This document shows positions 45,314-56,842 of a stretch of 64,000 bases of DNA, piece after piece. Under the pieces are notes generated by a model, which saw nothing but the letters and a program-made list of their open reading frames with translations, did not search any database and was not told the origin of the DNA. Positions within the stretch are counted from its first letter, which is position 1, and the number at the start of each line of letters is the position of its first letter. A program made the translations under genes and the position numbers. The stretch comes from Pseudofabraea citricarpa. Taxonomy: Eukaryota; Ascomycota; Leotiomycetes; Helotiales; Dermateaceae. The stretch is from NCBI GenBank assembly GCA_029641185.1, contig JAPWGK010000029.1, positions 186,001 through 250,000 of the forward strand. The letters run 5' to 3'.

Positions 45314-46267
45314 ACGAGACGACGATCTGGGATACAGGTCGCAACACTTCATTACGAGATGAGGTATTAACGACTTTGGACTGGAGCCTAAGACGTTTCA
45401 CATTTTAACGAATCGCATGATATTGTAATAATTAATAACGACCTCAAAACCGACACGGGCCCTTATGCCGACTGTACATTACCCAAACATTTTCATCAAT
45501 CTAGCATTGCTCATTTATTGCATCCGCCGGCGCGAGGAGGCTTCCGTTCTTTTTCCACCTGGAGCTATTTTTTCTCCAGCATCGAAACTAAGCTTTTGCG
45601 ATTCGCTCAGCAAAAGAAGGATACCCTTTTGCCATTTCCGTGGTCTTTTATTTCTCTTTTCTATCTCTTTTTTTCTTTTCAAGCGAGCGAGCATCTTTTG
45701 GACGAGGCGAGGTGAGAGGAGAGCCTCTTGTATGTATTACATCGAAGGAAGATTTGTCGTTGCTCTTGCTCTTGTGGTTGTGGGGGTATGTTATGGGAAG
45801 ATGAAGGGGGGATGGAGGTGTGATGCGAGGGATGGATGGACGGGTACACGAAATGAAATCAATGAATTGCTGAAGAGATGCTTGAAAGCTATTTTGGAGG
45901 GGGGTGAAGATGAAGATGAGGATTTGCAAAGTGATGTGATATACCTAGGTGATTATTGCTTAAATAATACAAGTCACTTTGCAACAAAATTGTTCTGACA
46001 GCTGCTTGCTACTTGTGTGTTTTACAATATGATCGGAAAGAGACACAGGGACAGGGTGTGTGTCAGAGAGCCAAGAAGGGGAATTTCAGCCTCGCATGCA
46101 ATGCACGTCAACGTCAACATCAGATTCCCAAATCCGCAGCCTCACCCCGCTTAGAAAATTCATCATTCTCAGCCTCGCCCCCTCCATGCAACCCAAACCA
46201 CACCAAGCAACGAAACAAACCATTGAAGCGAATCACAAATCTCCAATCTGACAGAAAAAGCCTCAGC
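45314..46267. other. Intergenic, 3' flank and promoter
   Basis: About 950 nt between two plus-strand genes. It holds the 3' end of the RhoGAP transcript and the promoter of the methyltransferase gene. CT-rich tracts near 45600-45680 give a low-complexity open frame that is not credible. Confidence 0.5.
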
Positions 46268-47416
46268 ATGGCCTCCCCCAAGCCAGAACCCCAGAAAACG
46301 CCCATCCACCTCCTCGACGGCGGCCTCGGCACGACGCTCGCCGACGTGTACGGCTGCGAATTCAACTCGGCCAGCACGCCGCTCTGGTCGTCGTCGCTGC
46401 TGCTGAGCTCGCCGTCGACGCTGCTGGCGGCGCAGACGTCGTTCACGCGCGCGGGCGCCGACTTGCTGCTCACCGACACGTACCAGACGTCGTTCATGGG
46501 GTTCCTCGCCGAAGGGTGCGCGTCGCGGGATGTGGCGGCGCAGAAGATGTGCAGCGCCGTGGGGATTGCGCACCAGGCGTTTGCGGATGCGGGCAGGAAA
46601 CACAGCGACGGCGAGGGCGAGGGCGAGGGGAAGGGGAAGGGGAAGGTCGTGCTGGGTCTCGGTGCCTATGGTGCTACCATGGTCCCGGGACAGGAGTATA
46701 CGGGCAACTATGATATTGCCGATGCGCACAAATTGAGGGAGTGGCATGCGGAGCGCATCGATGTCTTTGGGGATGTGCACGAGAGGGTCGACATGCTTGC
46801 GTTTGAGACGATTCCCTTGCTGCGAGAGATCGAGGTCTTGAGGGAGGCCATGACAGGTTCGGATTTAGACTCGCCGTCGGCGGCCGAGCTGAGGAAGAAG
46901 AGGTTTTGGATCTCGTGCGTCTTCCCGAATCAGGAGAAGGAGAGGGAGAACCTACTGCCGGATGGGAGTTCCATCTCCCAGGTTGTGGCTGCATTGCTAG
47001 GAGACACTCCCACGCCGAGAAGAAGACCGGAGTTTGTCGGTATCAACTGTACGAAGATGGCTAGACTGCCTGGTCTGATATTAGAATTCGAGCAGGAGAT
47101 TTCTTCTCTCTTTTCCTCTAGTCAACACATGCAGAATGAGAAAGTGGGTTTGGTGATATATCCTGATGGGACGAATGGAGAAGTGTATAATACGACGACG
47201 CAGGAATGGGAGATCCGCGAGCCACGGGAGGGAGAAAAGGAAGAGAGGGCAAAAAGTTGGGATGAGAGGATCTGGGAAGTCGTGGAGCAGACGAGGGAGA
47301 GAGGATTTTGGAGAGAGATTATTGTGGGTGGCTGTTGTAAGACTACGCCGCCGGACATTGAGAGGCTGAGAAAGAGGATTGATGATGATGCTTTAGTATT
47401 AGGGGATGGAATTTGA
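46268..47416 (+). CDS. Homocysteine S-methyltransferase
   Basis: Zinc-dependent enzyme that transfers a methyl group from S-methylmethionine or S-adenosylmethionine to homocysteine, making methionine (Mht1/Sam4 type). Single exon, 382 aa from the ATG at 46268; the frame is open further upstream, but the protein family starts near here. Motifs: LLDGGLGTTL at residue 15-24, ADLLLTDTYQTS near 68, FETIPL near 185, VGINCT with Cys261, and VGGCCKTTPPDI with Cys356 and Cys357. The three cysteines are the zinc ligands, so it should be active. An insertion rich in Gly/Glu/Lys repeats sits near residue 115-125 and is variable. The gene is GC-rich at its 5' end. It is convergent with the disordered-protein gene, with 130 nt between stops. 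Confidence 0.93.
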   Translation: MASPKPEPQKTPIHLLDGGLGTTLADVYGCEFNSASTPLWSSSLLLSSPSTLLAAQTSFTRAGADLLLTDTYQTSFMGFLAEGCASRDVAAQKMCSAVGIAHQAFADAGRKHSDGEGEGEGKGKGKVVLGLGAYGATMVPGQEYTGNYDIADAHKLREWHAERIDVFGDVHERVDMLAFETIPLLREIEVLREAMTGSDLDSPSAAELRKKRFWISCVFPNQEKERENLLPDGSSISQVVAALLGDTPTPRRRPEFVGINCTKMARLPGLILEFEQEISSLFSSSQHMQNEKVGLVIYPDGTNGEVYNTTTQEWEIREPREGEKEERAKSWDERIWEVVEQTRERGFWREIIVGGCCKTTPPDIERLRKRIDDDALVLGDGI

Positions 47417-47546
47417 AGAGTGTTTGAAGTAGAAGAGAAAACGGAAGGAAAAAGCGACAAAAACGACCAAGGGAACGAAACCCATATGGATTTGATACAC
47501 TTCTCTATCTGCAATCATGAATGCATTCTCGTTCCTGTTCTCACAT

Positions 47547-49865
47547 CTATAGCCCAGCCCCACAACCACCAGCACCGTAACCTTCCGTAGCTTTAGTAGC
47601 TTTCCATTTCGCAAGTCTATCAACCGTCTCATTAAGCTCTCTCATCTTTTGTTGTCTCCTGACAGGCATATACTCCAGATCAGCCTGATCACCTGCAGCG
47701 AATCCCAACTTCTGATCTACGTGTTTACAATGATCATGTTTGTCGTTGATGACGTAAACGACACTGTCACAACCATCTTTCCCTTTCTTCCCTCGTGGTC
47801 CTCTTGGTCCTGGAAAGCCTCTTGGTCCTCGATCTGCTTCGTATCCGATCCCAAGCCCAGCACAGAAAATGTCCAGAGATGTCAGGTCGGCTAGAAACTT
47901 TCTTATATCAATGTCGGTAGTGAACTTGATCTGCGCATTGATATCCTCGTTGCAAGCTGCTGACGTTGCAATGTGCAATCCTTTGATGACATCCATATCA
48001 CTACTTACTTCTTCATCGAGGTCGTCAACCCAATCCAGCTCATTTGATGTTACGGGCGTGGCTTGATTAGAAAATGATCTCCTTTGGCAACCTAAGACTG
48101 GTCTGCTTGGTCTGGGTCTTTTCAAAGACATACTTCGCTCACTAAGAATTCCAGACTGCCTTGTAGATTCCATAATCCCATCAGCAATCCTTTGAGCCTC
48201 CTTGATACGGTCTTCTGACATGGGTGTTGTAGTACCAGCTTGTTCTAGTGACTCGATAATCATGTTCATCATAACTTGAGCCTCATGAACTCTCTGCTCT
48301 TCCGATTTCGACTGCACTTTATCCGGTTGTTTCGCAGATTCTTTGATCATCCCCACCATCTTCTGGGCATCCTTCGGCTGACTCTCTTCCATCTTAGATG
48401 TTGTACCTTCAGCTTCTCTTGCAGATTCAACAATCATATCCGCCATAACTTGAGCGTCTCTGAACTTCTGGTCCTCATCCTTTGGTGGAACAGGGGGACG
48501 ACGAGTAGGAATTTCTGCACGCTTTGGGATTTCGTGAGCTGGCGCGAAGGAAATAATCGTTGAGGAGCAAGAAGATGCATCACTCTTTGCTTTTTTATTT
48601 TCTATAGGTTCGACATTGGGAGCAGGAGAAGCAATCGCTGTAGAGTCCCGCTTCTTAAGCCATGGAAGTGATTTCTTTGGGGAGGGTTTCTGGGTAGTCT
48701 TTGGATCTGCAGCCCCATCTGTGCGAGTAGTCGAAACAGATTCTGCCTTTGCCTTCGAAAGGTTTTCTGTTTTATCTGTATTAGGTTTTGAGCCATGCAA
48801 ATTCGGATTTTGTCTCCATTTTGGATCCTTTCGAGGTGTAGGTGGTGGAAGTAACGAAATTTTACGCAGAGGGGTTTTCTTGAGCTGATCGGCCGATGTT
48901 ACAGCAAGACCAGCTGATTCAAACTGATCTCGGTAAGGTTCGAGTGCTTGGATCGTATGTATCGATGCCAATGACTTTGTCGTTGGTGATAACTTAATTG
49001 TTGGCGAAGATGAAGGTGCTGATCTACGATTGGATAGTGTTTTGGCTGCTTGAATATATAGCTCCAACTCCTTCACGTATCTGTTCAGCTTTTTCTGATC
49101 CTTGGCAGCTCGGTTCGGGAGCCTTGCAGGATTCTGCTTCGAGTTCGACCTCGTAGGAGTTTGAGCCGGTCTTTTGGATGATCGTGCAGATGCATTCGAT
49201 GCTTTACTTGCTCGCCGAGACAAAGGACCGCGTAACGAAGAAACCTTCCTACTTCGACTTGTTGATTTCGTGAATGTAATCCTAGGATCATAAGTCTTCT
49301 GGCGATTGCTTGCTGATACATCACGAATATCCTTCCCACTGACCATTTCAACAGGACGTGTATGAGAGTATTCTCTAGAAGAATCGGCTACCACTTTCCC
49401 CGCTTTATCCAATTTCACTGTTCGCTCTGCAACTTGCATCAATGAATAGACATTATCACGATCGTATGTCTTTGCTTTCGGGACAGCTGGTTTGGTCGTA
49501 GCAGGACCAGGATCAGGAGACCAATTGATAACTGTACCGGAGGTGTCTGAACGGATAGATTCCGTACTGGTCCCCATTGCTCGTGGCGTATCCCACCCGA
49601 ATACCTGAATATCTTGCCTGGCCCTTCTCGAAGCCCGTTTGCGTGCTCGAGTGGTGCTTGACGCACTCCGCCTTCTACCACGCCTGGATTTGATCCTTTG
49701 GATTTCCCGAGCCTCTTCAAGAATAGGACTTAAAGGAGAGGTAAATACGTTCTGGGCTGCGATATGAGGTGCAGTAGCATGGAACGAAGCTTGTGGAGGG
49801 GACGCAAGTCGGATTCGTGGGATACGATGTGGGTAGCCTTTCCAATTGATATTCAGATTTGGCAT
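47547..49865 (-). CDS. Disordered protein with 4-fold repeat and collagen-like stretch
   Basis: Single exon, 772 aa from the ATG at 49865. I do not recognise it. Residues 1-430 are basic, Ser/Lys/Arg/Pro-rich and probably disordered, with a short helix near 270 (KELELYIQAAKTL). Residues about 470-600 contain four imperfect repeats of about 35 residues, each with a (D/E)AQxMxxMIxES helix: DAQVMADMIVESAREAE, DAQKMVGMIKESAKQ, EAQVMMNMIIESLEQAG and EAQRIADGIMESTRQSG. Near residue 685-705 is a collagen-like run of six Gly-X-Y triplets (GPRGFPGPRGPRGKKGKDG). The end is a short helical part and a Gly/Cys-rich tail. No signal peptide, so the collagen-like run would be intracellular. Likely a lineage-specific scaffold, but this is a guess. 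Confidence 0.75.
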   Translation of the reverse strand: MPNLNINWKGYPHRIPRIRLASPPQASFHATAPHIAAQNVFTSPLSPILEEAREIQRIKSRRGRRRSASSTTRARKRASRRARQDIQVFGWDTPRAMGTSTESIRSDTSGTVINWSPDPGPATTKPAVPKAKTYDRDNVYSLMQVAERTVKLDKAGKVVADSSREYSHTRPVEMVSGKDIRDVSASNRQKTYDPRITFTKSTSRSRKVSSLRGPLSRRASKASNASARSSKRPAQTPTRSNSKQNPARLPNRAAKDQKKLNRYVKELELYIQAAKTLSNRRSAPSSSPTIKLSPTTKSLASIHTIQALEPYRDQFESAGLAVTSADQLKKTPLRKISLLPPPTPRKDPKWRQNPNLHGSKPNTDKTENLSKAKAESVSTTRTDGAADPKTTQKPSPKKSLPWLKKRDSTAIASPAPNVEPIENKKAKSDASSCSSTIISFAPAHEIPKRAEIPTRRPPVPPKDEDQKFRDAQVMADMIVESAREAEGTTSKMEESQPKDAQKMVGMIKESAKQPDKVQSKSEEQRVHEAQVMMNMIIESLEQAGTTTPMSEDRIKEAQRIADGIMESTRQSGILSERSMSLKRPRPSRPVLGCQRRSFSNQATPVTSNELDWVDDLDEEVSSDMDVIKGLHIATSAACNEDINAQIKFTTDIDIRKFLADLTSLDIFCAGLGIGYEADRGPRGFPGPRGPRGKKGKDGCDSVVYVINDKHDHCKHVDQKLGFAAGDQADLEYMPVRRQQKMRELNETVDRLAKWKATKATEGYGAGGCGAGL

Positions 49866-50853
49866 TATAGGTGATATGATCCGAGTCGGTAAGAATGCAT
49901 ATCTTAGGGAGAGGTATTAAGATGTAGCGAGAGTGTTGAGACATTCGAGTGAGATCTGGACGTGTTCGTTGCACCTTCCCTTAACGTCCTCAGTGAACTC
50001 TCCATTATCCTGCCCTATCCAGAGCGAAAAGTGACGACATGATTCTCGCCAGCTTCATCGGATATCCTTAATCCCTGGGGACGAATACATATCGAGCTGT
50101 CTCTGGCCTTTGCGCAGCAGATATTCAATCGCAGAAAAGTCTTTCTTGTCGAGCCGTATGCTTTTTTCGAATTCGCTCCTACTCGACATGTGTCAGCGAT
50201 GTTGTCTACGAGAGCATCGTGCGTCCAATTACCTTGCGAAAGCCTCAAAATGCATTCTTACTTCCTGAGAGAATGGTCAGCAAGTAGTTCTTGTCGAAAG
50301 ATTGGAAAGAATCGTCAGAGTTCTGCAAGATAGAGATATGCAAAACCGCGCTTTACCATCGACTTGAATCGAGTGATTCATGAACAAAGGCTCAGCACAG
50401 AAGCAAAGTACAAACTCACAGCAGGTTTCTTGTGGCTCTCACGAAGGCATTTCCGGTACAGGGCCAGAACCTCTTTCTGAAGTCCAGATAATCGCATCTT
50501 CAAGAACGTTTGGCAGAAGGTTCCGGTGGTTCACGCAAAGAAGAGAGATAAATGATGATGACGAGATGATGAAGCTTCCGAGCAACCGACAAAAAAAGAA
50601 ATGCAGAGCTTCGCATTGGTGGAAGTCATCCCGAGGTCAACAGCTCCAAACAGGGGTCAGAGCTTCAAGGTGTGGGGAGGAAGAGGGAGGATTCCGGGCG
50701 CGGGGACCGATGACGGCAATTCAAACGTCTGCTGCTATCCTTCTGCCGTTCTCTCCCATTATTGTCTGTCTATATCTCCACCTCTGAAGATTCTTGTATA
50801 TATCAAATCCCAATCCTCTTCTCTCCACTCAATTCAGTACCTGCTCACTCATC
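49866..50853. promoter_or_regulatory. Divergent promoter region
   Basis: About 990 nt between the divergent starts of the repeat-containing disordered protein and the FAH-family gene. Both promoters lie here. 50500-50600 is GA-rich and 50760-50850 CT-rich, the latter a likely leader. The open frame at 50380..50787 has no motif. Confidence 0.45.
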
Positions 50854-51872
50854 ATGGCGACTTTCTCAGTAAGTCCTACACCAATACCACTGCTGCTGCC
50901 CACCATACTGATAACGTTTGTCCCCTCCAGCGCCTCGTTCGATTCCTCGCAAAAGACGGACGCACATACTACGGCGATGCCATCCTCCCTCAGGGCGTGA
51001 CGGATATTGCAAAAGCCGTGCAAGCACGAGTGATCAAAGGCGAGATCTTTGGGCAGCACAGCGTCACGGATCAAGTGGCAGATATCCGCCTGCTGCTGGC
51101 ACCACTAGCACTAGAAGATGTGAAGACGGTGCGATGCTTGGGGTTGAACTATGAGCAACATGCTAAAGAGGTATCACATCTCCCACCCCTGCCTCCATCG
51201 GCAGAAGAAGAAGAAGAAGACAGAGAGAATGGCATGATTGACGAGGAGAGGTGATAGTCGAATATGCCCATCCCGAAATACCCCGTCGTCTTCTACAAAC
51301 CCATCACGTCGCTCAGCGGCCCCTCAGATGCCATTCCCATCCACCCGATGGCCCAAGAAGGCACAGGCCTCGACTACGAGTGCGAGCTGGTGGCCGTGAT
51401 CGGAAAGGCGTGCGCCGACGTGCCTGAATCGCAAGCGCTGGACTATGTGTTGGGGTACGCAGTGGGCAACGACGTCTCGCATCGCGAATGGCAGATCCAG
51501 CGCGGCGGTGGCCAGTGGAGTCTAGGCAAGGGCTTCGATGGCTGGGCTCCGTACGGGCCCGGCATTGTGAGTAGTAAGGTTATCAAGGACCCGCAGGCCT
51601 TGCAGATTACGACTAAGTTGAATGGGAAGACGGTTCAGGAGAGTAGTACGGGAGATCAAATATTTGGCGTGGCCAAGACGATTGCGTTCTTGAGTCAGGG
51701 CACGACCCTTCTACCTGGAGATCTGATCTTTACCGGTACGCCTCAGGGCGTGGGGATGGGTAGAAAACCACAGCTTTGGTTGAAGGATGGCGATGTGGTT
51801 GAGGTTGGTCTTGAGGGGGTGGGTACATGCACCAACAAAGTCGAGTTCACAAAAACCAAGGCGAAGTTGTAG
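50854..51872 (+). CDS. Fumarylacetoacetate hydrolase (FAH) family protein
   Basis: FAH-fold metal-dependent hydrolase, tautomerase or decarboxylase; members act on small dicarbonyl acids, and the exact substrate cannot be read from the sequence. Three exons: 50854..50868, 50931..51170 and 51258..51872, with introns of 62 and 87 nt; 289 aa, usual for the short FAHD1/FAHD2 type. After an N-terminal region (RLVRFLAKDGRTYYGDA) comes LGLNYEQHAKESNMPIPKYP across the second junction, then FYKP. The metal ligands are Glu126 and Glu128 in DYECELVAVIGK and Asp157 in GNDVSHREWQ. GDLIFTGTPQGVG near residue 240 is the other signature. All key residues are present. It is convergent with the synaptojanin gene. 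Confidence 0.92.
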
Positions 51873-52053
51873 GTCAGATTCATGTCTCTTGTAACCTCTC
51901 TATATATCCTTAGACTTTTGACATCAAAGAGTCATGTGGAATTCCGAATACCCTATTACATTTTCCCATGATCCTAAGATACCTCTTGTGCGCGCTTTTT
52001 CCTGCCCCATTTATATACGAAATTCATTATCATACTTCGTCTTTGTAGGCCAT

Positions 52054-55000
52054 CTACTGCGGTTTCAATGCCTCCCAACTCCCCATCTCCATCTCGCCAC
52101 CATCGTCGTCTCCGAGCAAGTCTGTCGGTCTTGGGGGTAGACCAGGCCTTGGACCCTCATCATCAAGTTGAGCAGAGTTGAGCTTCTTTCCTTGTCGTCT
52201 TGGCTGCGGAGGTGGTGGAGGAGTTTGCATGCGAGACTGGATACTGTTTTGGTTTTGTGGTACCATACCAGCCGTTGCTCTTCTCGGTGGGGGAGGAAAG
52301 CCTGTATGGTCAATTGAACTCGTTCTAGTCTTTTGAGGCGAGGCATGTGACAGAGTTGGTGAAGAGGTCGTTGATGAACTGCCACCGCTCAAATGTACCG
52401 GTTTTCGAGCAATTGGTGGAGCAGCTTTCTTGGAATTGGTGGACGTGTTGGATAGAACACTATTTGGGCGGATGATTGGCGGCGGTTGTGATTTTGTTGT
52501 GATGTTTGTGGAAGACAACCCTCTGCTAAGAGCAGAGACGGAAGTGGCCGGGGAATTAAAGGGTGGTGGGAGTTTACGTGTACCATTAGTGGGTGATGAA
52601 ACGTTTGATTTCGAAGGTGCTGGTGACGGGATTGAGACCTGTGACTGTGTTCGTGGACGAGGTACTGTCACCCAGTCAGGCTCATCGCTGACCGAGTATG
52701 GGTTTGAGAGTCTATGAGGATTTGGAATTGCCCCAGGCTGTGGAGGCTTGATATTCGATCGAGCGGGCTGGCCATTGTCTAGCCACCACTTACGTCTATC
52801 TGAGCTTGCTGGAGGTAATCCAGGTTCAATCGGATCGTAACCGATCAAGTCCTCGTCGTCTGTATCATCATCTGCAGCATTGGCTGTTGCAGATCCCACA
52901 TCCATACGTCGGCGTTCATAGATATCGCGACTTAATGCCTCCCGATGTGCCTCATCTATGATGCTTACTTCGCATTGAAATGTTGCATAGACGGGACGAT
53001 GGTCTGAAAATCGGAGAGGGGCTGAAGAGTAGTTAATTTGACGAAGGTTGGTGCCCTTTCGAAGAATTCGATCGGTCCATGCTGGAATTCGCGCTTTCTC
53101 ACTACAAGCGTGTCAGAAATGCAAATAATTTATAGTCGATATACTTACGAAGTATCATAAGTATCATTTCCAAGATCAAACTTGTAAGTAGGCATGAAAG
53201 TGATCCTCGCTTCTGAGTAATAGGGGAATGTAAGTCCAGCTACCATTTGTAGGTTGAGCTAAGTGTATGGATTAGTATTCTATTCATGCCAATTCCAAGA
53301 TAGAGAGTATTATTTACCTGGTCATTCTCGTACAGAGTCTGAAGGTCGTTCATTTTGATGAGTTGCTTGACCTTCTCCGAACCTAGACCGATACGATAGT
53401 TGAAATCTCCCATCCAAATGACGCTATCTATGGAACTAGTTAGCTCTCTCTCTCTCCAAGAAGGAATATTGAGTTGCTTACCATGATCGTCAATACCTCT
53501 ATTTCTCTGAAACCTCAAACCATGGTGAATTGTGGTATAATCCCTATTTCTCTCCTCGTAGTTTGCAAATCCTGCGGCCAGATGTGCTGTCACAAAGCAG
53601 ATTTGGCTATTCGCATAATCCATTCGGATCGCGACCGCACCTTTATTTCCAGCCATGCCCGACATCCCAGTTTTCTTTACGCTCCCCTCTACGTTCTTGA
53701 TCTTTGAGAGGACCGAAGTTTTGACAAAGATGCAAAGGGCGGCACCAACAAGTTGACCACTACGAAGTAATACATAGGTATCGCTTCCTGCAGCTCGAGC
53801 ATTCTTGTTGAGGGTCTTGCGTACTACCTTCTCCCAGGCCTGTTTCCTCGTAGGGTCGCTATTCATAATTTGTTGCGGACTGAGCTCAACAATCTCCTGA
53901 AAAGCCACAGCTATTATTTCCGGGAACCTTTGAGAGGCTTGAACATCAGGACAAAGCCACGGGGAAAGATCTTCATTGATGCCATCCGTGCGACCGTTTA
54001 GGTTGAACGTAGCACACAATCTAGACTTGATTAGCAGTTGTTTCGTAATTTGGAAAGAAATCCCCACATGTTTATATTCTCTGTTGACTCAAACTCTGAG
54101 CTTCTTTTAGTAAGTTCGGCGGTTACGTAGTCGTTAATTGGATCAAAAAGATGTACCGGGGCTTGTCCAACCAGTCTACCCAGGAGAACGTCAATAGTGT
54201 TCTGACGACCTTTGTCTGCAAAGTTGTTGATATATAATCTTGTAGCACTTTTTCTTGCATCGGCAATGGCTCCAGCCAACGACATCTTGCCAGTTCTCGT
54301 GAAAGAAGACTTCAGAGCTCCCGTACCAGCATATATTCTTGAAAGAGCGTCTCCATTGTCTGCCCAGAGTGTGGAATGGCGCATCCAGAAATCACTGCTA
54401 GCATGTTCTCCGCGATGGGCGAGGAATGATTCAAGTGCCATTTGTGAAATAATGGTTTGGATCAAGTTCGTCCTGTCTAAGCAATCCAAACAATTTGTCC
54501 GAAATACCTGTAAGACATTTGACGTCAGCTTCTACATTTTATCACGGAAATTTGAATTTTGGCTTTTCAGAAAGGGGAGATAATAAGGTAGTAGCCAAGC
54601 GGAAATTGTATAGTGCTCGGAAATGATGACAATGACTTACACCTTCTTGCTGTAAGACGACAACAGTTCTCCTGTGTGGTCTTTCGTTCGGGTTCTCTGG
54701 TGGATCTTCGATATCTTCGGAAAGATAGTATGCGAATCCATCGGCTGAGTTTTCTATCAATCGTCGAATCATGCTTGCCGCTTCATATCCATTTGGTCCT
54801 TTAGTTTCTGCATGAAAGTCGAACTCGGTTTCTCGCAGAAGTTGATGATCATGGGCATCCTTTTCATTTGGATGATTGATTGAACAATGTCGTACTCCAT
54901 ACCGATACAGGTTTGTCAACTCTGCTTCTCCTGGTTTGGTCTCACTGAGTAGATTGACAACATGGACAGCACCGTAGTTCTGTTCTAACTCTCCGAAGTG

Positions 55001-56116
55001 CTTGTCAAACGCTGGCTGGGTTCCTTCTGCTGACCGGGTGATCGATATCTTTTGCTGGCCGGGTAGTAAGCCAGGGGCTTGTTCCCAGAAAACTGGCACT
55101 GATCCTCGTATCTGCGCATAAGAGAAACAGATTCCCGATGGACTCCAGTATATTGTCTCAGACTCCACAAAATTGGCCACGTTACCATCGTCATCAATGC
55201 CTCGACTATTGAATCTTGTTCCTGCTCTACGGCATGACAGACGTGAAATCAAAGTCAACGAAGATGGGAGGCCCGTCTTTGTAGTACGTAAAGGAGCACC
55301 AGAAATCGGAATCGTCATTGTCAGGACAAATCCTCGAATTGCTGATGTCAGAATTCGGGAACGATCCAACTCTTCTCTCTCATGTGCTAAAAGCCGGGAA
55401 CGAAACTTGACCAGAGGGCCAATCATGTAAGAATTCCATAGAAACGATTCGTCCAGATCTACTGTATCAAAAGTAGAGGCTTCAACAGATCTATGAATCC
55501 ATGAGCTTTTACTCGTATTGCGGTGTGAAGGTTCTTACCTGTCTTGTAACCTATTTGTGAGATCAAAATCCGTACTATAGTAGAAACTACCATTTCCAAG
55601 TAGGTTTTTCAACTCGGTGAATGGTGGCTCCGCCACTGGCTCCCTGCGATTGAGATTCTGTCCATATGCATCTGTTCGATCGCCATACGGGTCTAAATCA
55701 TCGCTGAATGTGTCGTCATAGTCCGAGCTGTTGAGACAATAAAAGTCCACTGAGAATATCTTCTCTACCGTTTCGCCAGGCCTTACGGTAGCAACCTTCA
55801 CCGTGCCCTTCACCACACAGAGGAAAACATCGTTGTTGATGGTAATCAAGCCGAGAGTGCCGTGGACAGGTAGTGGGCTCAAGGTACGGTAATCGCTGAG
55901 ATCTACAGATGCAACATCTGCGAACTCTACCATGCACTTTGATGCAGAGGTTCCATCGGCGGACGAATGTGTTGGAACAGTATGAAGTGATGCAAGAGAA
56001 CCGTTGGCTATCGAGTCAAAGGTAGATGAGGTATGTCGAAAGATCAGGGCATGGGTCGGAGTTACCAACGCTATAGAGCGATTAGGGTTCTCGCGAAGGA
56101 GGACTCGAATAGACAT
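52054..56116 (-). CDS. Synaptojanin-like inositol polyphosphate phosphatase
   Basis: Two-phosphatase protein of the yeast Inp51/52/53 type, which removes phosphates from phosphoinositides during endocytosis and TGN traffic. Seven exons: 56116..55539, 55490..54641, 54507..54068, 54020..53482, 53427..53318, 53258..53149, 53101..52054; 1224 aa. SAC domain over about residues 1-540, with an intact CX5RT motif at 482-489 (NCLDCLDRTN). Inositol 5-phosphatase from about 620 to 935, with INILCATFNLNGRT, TGMSGMAGNKGAV, VIWMGDFNYRI, PAWTDRIL and FSDHRPV all preserved. The C-terminal 270 residues are Pro/Ser-rich and probably bind SH3 or clathrin-adaptor proteins (PRPGLPPRP). Intron 3 uses a weak GTGGGG donor but is required by the domain match. 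Intron 2 is 133 nt. Which of Inp51-53 is the orthologue is not resolved. Confidence 0.93.
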
Positions 56117-56842
56117 TGCCGTATTTTCGAGAGAGACTGGCAGAGATCGGTAGAGGACGCCCTATCATTTTGTGGTTTGACTTTGTACTCAGATAGATCG
56201 ATGCGCATCGTGATATTGTGAGACCGTACGGCCTTGCGCTAGCGGCAAGGCTGAGGAACAAGGCTGACAAAATCAGGTTGCTTTTGTGGCAGATAACACC
56301 ATCCACATCTGCTGGACAGCTCAAAGGATCTGATTAGTCAAAGGATCTAGTTATTACCAATTAAAAAATTGGATAATGCTTTGTAGTTATTCATAATTAT
56401 AAGCTCTTTTGGCTAGGATTTATATAGGAAGCAATTTGCATGCAGTAGGGAACAGTTAATATGATATATTTTCAAAGCTTTATTTGCGGTGTAAATGGGA
56501 TCAAACCGCTCAAGCAGTTATTCGAGGGTACCAGTCATGCCAGCTCACCCCGAGTAGCCCTTCAAGTATTAAGTATACATCGTATAATCCCTTGTTCATA
56601 ATGCATCATCTTTCATCCCATGCCTTCTCTAGCCCTGAACACCAGCAATGCTTTGCAACTCCGGAAGATGATCCCAACCCTGATGATCCATTATTATCAT
56701 CTTTTGACCTTTACCGTAAATCGTCCGCTCGACATTCCCGACACCAACTCCAAAAACAAAACAAAAACAAAACCAAAAAAAAAACAGGCTCGCTAAGATA
56801 GGACTGATACAGTGAACAGAAGACGGGGAAGAAAGAAAGTTT
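56117..56842. other. Intergenic between same-strand genes
   Basis: About 725 nt: the synaptojanin promoter and the 3' flank of the histidine kinase gene. AT-rich at 56340-56480 and A-rich near 56750-56790. The plus-strand open frame at 56484..56801 lacks any motif. Confidence 0.5.

Noticed and set aside
45465..45998. 177-codon frame after the RhoGAP gene
   Set aside because: Low-complexity Phe/Ser/Arg sequence across pyrimidine-rich DNA, no motif, lies where the 3' UTR should be.
46169..46780. Arg-rich antisense frame opposite the homocysteine methyltransferase
   Set aside because: It arises from the GC-rich codon use of the real gene on the plus strand; the composition is not protein-like.
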